A DNA stretch of 64,000 nt from Mayamaea pseudoterrestris. Taxonomy: Eukaryota; Bacillariophyta; Bacillariophyceae; Sellaphorales; Sellaphoraceae. Made by a program: the position numbers and the translations under genes. A model generated the notes under the pieces. That model did not search any database and had not been told where the DNA came from. It worked only from the letters and a program-made list of their open reading frames with translations. Positions 60,904-64,000 of the stretch are shown piece after piece; the stretch's first letter is position 1, and every line of letters begins with the position of its first letter. The stretch lies in assembly GCA_027923505.1 (NCBI GenBank), contig BROI01000010.1, positions 310,001 to 374,000 of the forward strand, read 5' to 3'.

Positions 60904-62703
60904 GATGAAGCTGGAGGTGGTGGAGGAGCTCGTCATTCAAACAAATGTGTGAGATTTATAATGGATGCATGTGTGCTCGCTTAAAGAAGTGGTGGCAGGA
61001 TGGAGCTCGGATCGCTTGCACTCGTGTCGGCGAAAGATCCACATGGGCTTCTAAGTGTTTTAGTACCGGATACCTATATATGGTCTGTCTGACTCTCAAG
61101 CCGGCCGATGTCACACGCTTCATTAAATGCCACCATGTGCCCAACTTTCCGAACGACCATGCTAATTGCACATTAGCGGTTGTATAGCGATCATTGCAAG
61201 TCAGAACACGTGGTATCGGCCCAACTGGTGAAAAATGGGATGTAAGCGAAAGATACAAGATTGCAGCGGCACCCCAACGCCACCGCATGCTTGCCGTCAG
61301 TCCGAGGTGCGAGCCTCGAGCCTAGCGAGGAGCGAAGGGCGAGGAATTCTTGGTGAAATGATGGTCCGAGCCATGCCATTTTTCCCTTCCCTGTTTATGC
61401 GCAATGAATGAGCATCACCACGCATGTGTTTTGTGTATGGCTGTCCATCATAGCCGCGTCATCGCCGCATCACTATAGCCTGCAGCTTGAGCATACATCT
61501 GTTCGAGACCAACAAAGGTCAAGAGTCCCAAATAGAAGATAGTTCATCCATGGAATGGTGGTAGGCGACACGACGCGCCACCTTTTGAAAATTACGATGG
61601 CGACTTGTTGCATGTGTCCTCCAAAGATTCATAATTTGCTAGCTGAGAGGATGTGGACCTGCTACCTGCTACAGTTCAGAGGAAGGAGGAAGGGCATCGA
61701 CTCCATGCTATATCAAGCACAACTCCTCGTTCTATGTTTCCAGATGCATTGGCGAGATAGTGTTGCAGATGGTGCAAGCTGCAAGCCCATCATGCGCCAT
61801 TAAATTGCTACGACTTTATACTATTTTGCCTTAATATAGCTGCAGCGTTACCATTTTTAACGTCATTGCGCAGCGAGACCTTGTCTCTTATTGCATATCT
61901 AAAAGTCATCGCCCTACGGCTGGCTTACTTTGGAATGGCCCGGATAAATTTGCGAGAGAGGTCTGTAGTATCTTACAGGAGATTGACGTCACTGCGAAGC
62001 GCGTTGCAGGCTCATTAGTTGCTCCTTTTCCATTGCCGTCATCACTAAGTAATTTTGTTCATCAAGGCGGTGTCACGCAATCAATTGGTATTGAGAGGAA
62101 GCAAAAAGCATGGACTTGATGCGATGTTCGCCGATGTCGTTCTCTCTGTATGCTATTATAGCTTTGCCGCAACCGCTTAATGGATCGATTATTAGCCAGC
62201 TCGCATTCGTGCCTGAGCAGATTTTGTTAAACTTGTCAAATGAAAGCGGATGATAAAGATGTCGGCTGCCTCATCAAACCATAACTTCTGCTTCGCCTAA
62301 TAGCTGCTGCATGATGCATGCAAAAATGCAACGAACATGAAGGCACGGACAGATAGCAAAGTCACGACTGCTGCTCATTTTTACTGCTATTGCTTCGAAT
62401 ATCGCTGAAGCGTGGCCGAATCTTTGAGATCCTCCATGTTTGCATCATTTTTGACGTTTCTCAGCTCGAGAGTCGCGTACGAAGGATCGCTGAAACAAAA
62501 CCTTGGACGAGACAACATGGCTCGCCTCGCGCGCCATATTCATATTAGAAAACGTGTTCATGACACAAAAATCACGATACTTAAGTAGGCTCGCTTACAC
62601 AATTCAAGCGATCCAAAATTGGCGAGCTTTTCACCTTTTCTGTCAAAACTTCGCACCTCTAACATCTACACTTTCGATATTCGTCGCACAGCCAAGTAAC
62701 ACC
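60904..62703. other. Divergent intergenic region, 1.8 kb
   Basis: Lies between two divergently transcribed secreted-protein genes. Contains TGACGTCA at 61984-61991. A short open frame at 61555-61803 has no protein character. No repeat or transposon is recognised. Confidence 0.4.
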
Positions 62704-63564
62704 ATGAAGTTTGCACGAACAGCGATTGCCTTTACCATCATGGCCATCTCGGCCGACGCCTTTAGCCGCGAAAAGACTCTAGAGCATTCCCAGGCAGGCG
62801 GTGGAAGATATCTCAAGCGCACGCTAGCGGGCATGACCACGGCAACTGGATCTGCGGCAACACCCGTTGCACCAGTGGCAGCACCAGTTGCGACAATGGC
62901 GCCGGTCATATCAGGGTCTGTGGCGGCGCCCGTCGCAGCTCCTGTTGCTCCTCCTACTCTCATCGCATCTGCATCCGTCGACACACCGATTGCAGCGCCC
63001 GTTGCTCCTCCTACTCCAATTGCATCTGCGTCGACTCCTATTTCTGGATCCTTGTCTGCCGTTACGGGCGGAGGCGACGGAGGAGATGGAGATGGTGAAG
63101 GTAACGTGCCAACGACATCGCCACCACCGCCAACGGCGGAAGCCTGCCGCACCATTCCCATTTTCTTCTTGAAGAGCGAGCTGACGGCCAACTATACGCG
63201 CTATGCTACTGGCGGAGGTTTCGACTCGGTGCCGTACTACAATGCCAACACGGGCGAGCAGTATGGTTTCTACAGCGACGAAGCAACCAACCTTGATTCG
63301 GGAGACTGCGTCGGCGGAGGTGTGTTTAGCTTTGGACCAACCATAAGCTACCTTGACCAAATCACCTTTTCCTTTTCCTGCTATGGAGCATCTAACTCTA
63401 TCACAGGAGGAAATGGTCGCTTTGGTTGCGCATCAGGCTACGAAATTTTCAATGCGGACGAGGTTGACCGCATCAGCTCCACCTTGTACTTGTGCGGAAC
63501 CCTGTGTCCGTACACTGGCCCCATGGATCCGGTTGCAACAACTCCTCGCACGGAAACGCCATAA
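62704..63564 (+). CDS. Secreted Ala/Pro-rich protein with six-cysteine C-terminal domain
   Basis: Single exon, 286 aa; the ATG at 62704 (acaccATGaa) is preferred over the longer frame upstream. Signal peptide MKFARTAIAFTIMAISADA/FSR; RXL tripeptides in GRYLKRTLAG; a low-complexity linker (VAAPVAPPTLIASAS type repeats, then GGGDGGDGDGEGN and TSPPPPTAEA); then the folded domain CRTIPIFFLKSEL, VPYYNANTGEQYGFY, DSGDCVGGGVFSFG, ITFSFSCYGASNSITGGNGR, FGCASGYEIF, LYLCGTLCP. All six cysteines and most glycines match the domain of the gene at 38495, so three disulfides are likely. A dirigent or allene-oxide-cyclase-like barrel is a tentative fold. Extracellular role in the wall is inferred from the family resemblance; the linker differs completely from the KGSK linker of its relative. 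Confidence 0.78.
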   Translation: MKFARTAIAFTIMAISADAFSREKTLEHSQAGGGRYLKRTLAGMTTATGSAATPVAPVAAPVATMAPVISGSVAAPVAAPVAPPTLIASASVDTPIAAPVAPPTPIASASTPISGSLSAVTGGGDGGDGDGEGNVPTTSPPPPTAEACRTIPIFFLKSELTANYTRYATGGGFDSVPYYNANTGEQYGFYSDEATNLDSGDCVGGGVFSFGPTISYLDQITFSFSCYGASNSITGGNGRFGCASGYEIFNADEVDRISSTLYLCGTLCPYTGPMDPVATTPRTETP

Positions 63565-64000
63565 GCTGGCTTGCTAATTATGTTTGTTGGGCGGACCAAC
63601 GTATGGGGTGCTGTCGAAAGCATGTTAGATTGCACGGGGATTTGTTGCAGGCTAGTAATCATTTCATAGTCTGGCTACTTGGTTTTATTACTTAGTATAC
63701 CTCTAATCACTCAGCCTTGCCACGACTGTCGAGGGCAATGCAGTCCAACTTCTTGTTCATGTTAAAGTTGGACTTGTAACATAAAAGTAGCTAACTTTCA
63801 TTCCAATGCTTGTGCGACACAGGACCGACACCACGAAACGCACGCAGCGCGCCCAAAGAATGATGAGCCATGCGACCACCTTTCCACCCACTTAACCAGG
63901 TCAAGTCATAAGAAACTCTGTCAAACAAGTACATCCTAACTTTATAAAGGCATGGCAAGGATATCACGCTCCCCAAATGCCACTGCAACAAGACAGCAGC
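63565..64000. other. 3' flank at window end
   Basis: No gene is recognised; short minus-strand open frames lack protein character. Confidence 0.35.

Noticed and set aside
61555-61803. 82-codon plus-strand open frame
   Set aside because: No protein character and no start context; lies in a long intergenic region.
1-64000. tRNA, rRNA and transposon genes
   Set aside because: No cloverleaf-type arms with a GGTTCGA-like T loop, no rRNA stretches, and no transposase or LINE-type coding were seen by eye on either strand; a covariance-model scan would be needed to exclude small RNAs.

Overview
The window is nuclear DNA from a photosynthetic stramenopile, most likely a diatom and probably a centric one. 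The reasons are these: compact genes with GT-AG introns of mostly 77-130 bp; plastid pre-sequences of the secondary-plastid type (signal peptide, then an aromatic or bulky residue at the cleavage point, as in the HA/YAP, HA/FVV, NA/AFI and QA/WVF sites seen here); a thylakoid-lumen precursor with a twin-arginine second signal; diatom-type helicase-associated (HA) domain proteins; a cyclin; a BspA/DUF285 surface protein; and secreted lysine-rich, RXL-bearing proteins that resemble silica-wall proteins. No tRNA, rRNA, CRISPR array, transposon or viral relic was recognised. The species is not identified.

Layout. 1-1984 is repeat DNA: two 168-bp units, a roughly 175-bp satellite, and a recent 190-bp tandem duplication that overlaps the 3' end of the first gene. 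1975-9656 holds a macro-domain protein, a thylakoid-lumen protein, a small BET (bromodomain + NET) protein, a thylakoid-type thioredoxin and a URC1-like GTP-cyclohydrolase-II-family protein. 10087-19848 holds two PPR proteins, a secreted DDI1-type retropepsin, a plastid 2OG-Fe(II) oxygenase, a ketopantoate reductase, and a terminal exon with an in-frame TGA. 20098-29705 holds an HA-domain protein, a secreted PT-repeat protein, an SGNH-like protein, a BRO1 protein, an STN1-like OB-fold protein and an unknown. 30216-38254 holds a HEAT+PDZ phosphatase-regulator-like protein, a Gat1/Gat2-type glycerolipid acyltransferase and a prolyl-4-hydroxylase-like protein. 38495-49230 holds a secreted Ser/Gly and Lys/Gly-rich protein with a six-cysteine C-terminal domain, an IBR zinc module fused to an SF1 helicase, a cyclin, a second Lys/Gly-rich secreted protein and an unknown. 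49396-64000 holds a CRE-like promoter repeat, a plastid OB-fold/methyltransferase fusion, a small secreted protein, a Golgi-type membrane protein, a DUF285 protein, a second HA protein, FCF2, a silaffin-like repeat protein, and a second carrier of the six-cysteine domain.

The most interesting theme is a set of five secreted low-complexity proteins (21520-23105, 38495-40229, 46772-48228, 60334-60903, 62704-63564). All have signal peptides and RXL tripeptides; four are rich in Lys-Gly/Lys-Ser, and the fifth (62704-63564) is Ala/Pro-rich. Two share one six-cysteine domain. A prolyl-4-hydroxylase-like gene is divergently placed beside one of them. I infer a role in cell wall or silica biogenesis from composition and processing motifs, not from homology searches. 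Exon coordinates were read by eye from splice signals and checked for frame consistency; none has transcript support.
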